The translations under genes were made by a program, and so were the position numbers. The notes beneath the pieces were generated by a model that saw nothing but the letters and a program-made list of their open reading frames with translations, searched no databases and had not been told where the DNA came from. 5,780 bases of DNA from Holophagales bacterium. GTDB taxonomy: Bacteria > Acidobacteriota > Holophagae > Holophagales > Holophagaceae. Positions 4,174-5,780 of the stretch are shown here, piece after piece. The stretch's first letter is position 1; every line of letters starts with the position of its first letter. The stretch is taken from contig JAITFL010000139.1 of NCBI GenBank assembly GCA_031281385.1, positions 1-5,780 on the forward strand, given 5' to 3'.

Positions 4174-5780
4174 ATGCGAAAAAACCTCTTACTTACCGCA
4201 TTGGTGGCGGTTTTGGCTGGTGGCGTACTGCACGCTCAGGACTTGACCACCGCAGCATTGGCGGGCAGGGTGACCAACCAGAACGGCCAGCCATTGCAGG
4301 GCGTCCGGCTGCAACTTGCATCGCCCTCGATGCTTCAAGTGCGCCAAACTATCACAGATGCCAATGGCCAGTTTCGCGTTTCCCTGCTGCCCAATGGCGA
4401 ATACACTGTCACCTACATACTCAGCGGCTATATGACCCGCAAACTGACGCTGCGCATAGTCGCAGGCCAAGTGGCGAATGCCAGCACCAGCCTGACCGAA
4501 ATAGTTACACAATCCGAGACAGTTGATATTACTGGCGCATCCACGATAATCGCCCAGAAAGACAAGACGGACACGATTGTCCAAACCAGCTACTCTGCCG
4601 ATTTTCTTGAACTACTCTCGGGCAGGTCGTTTGGCAACCTCGGCCGCCTAGCACCCGGCATCAACACGACCAATCCCATCTCGCAGAGCGGAGTCAATGT
4701 TCACATCCGCGGAGGCACGGGAGCCTCGACACGTGTCATGGTAAACGGCGGTACTGTTGACAATATGATAAGCAACGAGACCATGCAAGGGATATTGCCC
4801 GTCGGCGACCTGATAGAGTCCATCGCAATAATTCAGTCGCCCTTAAACGCCCGATACGGCAACAGTGACGGCGGTCTCTTGTCCGCCGTCACGGCTAGGG
4901 GTACCAACACATTTTCAGGCACAGCCAGATGGAATATTTCCCGCCCCAGCGGCTGGGGACAGCGTGATGACTTTTATTATCCGTACCCCCGCGACCCCAG
5001 CTACCGTCCAGCCCTGCCAACCGTGAACCCAGGCGTTGACAATTATACCAAGAGCATGGAATTCTCGCTCACAGGCCCTATATGGAAAGATCACATCACA
5101 TTTTCCTATGGGACCAGACTGACCCCCACGACGTACAGTGTCGCCAACACAGCTTGGTCAACCTATCTCGGCACCAAAGGTGACCCGCAGCCCTATAACC
5201 GTATGGGCACATACTACCAGGACCCCACCGGCGATGTCATCAGAAGGGCGGAGCTATTTTCGGCCAGTGAATACGATGCAACCAGAACCAATATTGTCGA
5301 ACAGACATTCAACCAGTTCACGGTCTATTGGCAGGTACTGCCTCAGCATCAGTTGGAGTACGGCTATAACGAAAATAAAGTATATAGACAAAATGAGGGC
5401 CGGACAGTAGAAATGGGGCCTTGGGATACCACCGGCACCACTTACAGAACTTGGAACATGGGCTATCGTGGCATCGTAGGTTCTTCTGGCATACTTGAAG
5501 CGCGCTACAGCAGTGCTTTCTTCTGGTGGGACTATGGTGTGCGCGGCGGCGCAACTCCTCCGCCCGTCCGTAGCTGGACAATGGGTTCGTACCGCCCCAT
5601 AGACGGCAACTTCGCTAACGGCAGTACTTCAAACTACTGGGCAAGTGGGTACCTGGGCGCGCTTCTTAGCAGAACCAACATGAGCCAGTGGGATTTAACT
5701 GGAACCGGAGCCTTGCCGCCTCAGGCCAACACCGGATTGTCGTCCCTGGTGTCCAACGGGCTGCCTGCTGGAGCTCCTGG
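4174..5780 (+). CDS. Oar-like TonB-dependent outer-membrane receptor, N-terminal 535 residues
   Basis: The gene is open to the right edge. Seen: a signal peptide (MRKNLLLTALVAVLAGGVLHA, cleavage after Ala-21); a carboxypeptidase-regulatory-like beta-sandwich at about 27-108 (LAGRVTNQNGQPLQGVRLQL, ITDANGQFRVSLLPNGEYTV); and a plug domain at about 135-247 with the typical VHIRGGTGASTRVMVNGG, DLIESIAIIQSPLNARYGNS and VTARGTNTFSG. The barrel follows from about 248, including FSLTGPIWKDHITFSYGTR (297-315), which resembles the GGPIxKDKxFF signature of Oar-type receptors. Members are usually 900-1200 residues long, so roughly half is missing. They import or bind large ligands using TonB energy or serve adhesion and surface roles; the ligand here is unknown. 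I see no clear TonB box. The gene is downstream partner of the beta-barrel gene in a probable operon. Confidence 0.93.
   Translation, partial: MRKNLLLTALVAVLAGGVLHAQDLTTAALAGRVTNQNGQPLQGVRLQLASPSMLQVRQTITDANGQFRVSLLPNGEYTVTYILSGYMTRKLTLRIVAGQVANASTSLTEIVTQSETVDITGASTIIAQKDKTDTIVQTSYSADFLELLSGRSFGNLGRLAPGINTTNPISQSGVNVHIRGGTGASTRVMVNGGTVDNMISNETMQGILPVGDLIESIAIIQSPLNARYGNSDGGLLSAVTARGTNTFSGTARWNISRPSGWGQRDDFYYPYPRDPSYRPALPTVNPGVDNYTKSMEFSLTGPIWKDHITFSYGTRLTPTTYSVANTAWSTYLGTKGDPQPYNRMGTYYQDPTGDVIRRAELFSASEYDATRTNIVEQTFNQFTVYWQVLPQHQLEYGYNENKVYRQNEGRTVEMGPWDTTGTTYRTWNMGYRGIVGSSGILEARYSSAFFWWDYGVRGGATPPPVRSWTMGSYRPIDGNFANGSTSNYWASGYLGALLSRTNMSQWDLTGTGALPPQANTGLSSLVSNGLPAGAP

Overview
The window looks like chromosomal DNA of a Gram-negative bacterium. 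Its last gene is a TonB-dependent outer-membrane receptor with an N-terminal carboxypeptidase-regulatory-like domain, and the gene before it is a signal-peptide-bearing beta-barrel protein ending in Phe. Oar-like receptors of this kind are most abundant in Acidobacteriota but also occur in Bacteroidota and Myxococcota, so an Acidobacteriota-like origin is a guess from one gene family. Ribosome binding sites of AGGAGG type are used. The coding sequence is moderately GC-rich, but 2401-2700 is only about 38% GC by hand count.

Layout: (1) 1-284, minus strand: N-terminal part of a cation diffusion facilitator (CDF) metal transporter, running off the left edge. (2) 285-942: a 658-base divergent intergenic region with an unusually dense set of inverted and tandem repeats. 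(3) 943-2130, plus strand: a complete 395-residue MFS transporter with no visible Shine-Dalgarno, probably read from a leaderless transcript. (4) 2131-3348: 1.2 kb with no conventional gene. It holds two tiny ORFs (24 and 27 codons) overlapping by ATGA, each with a good ribosome binding site; an inverted pair of REP-like hairpins; and a strong local excess of the pentamer TCCAC/GTGGA. (5) 3349-4149 and 4174 to the right edge, plus strand: a two-gene outer-membrane operon, made of a 266-residue beta-barrel protein followed 24 bases later by the Oar-like TonB-dependent receptor (first 535 residues visible).

The two transporters at the left are divergently transcribed inner-membrane carriers, but nothing shows they share a function. 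The two genes at the right are probably co-transcribed and may work together at the outer membrane; their ligand cannot be read from the sequence. The most unexplained part is 2400-3200, which deserves the closest look. No rRNA, tRNA, CRISPR array or recognisable insertion sequence was found.
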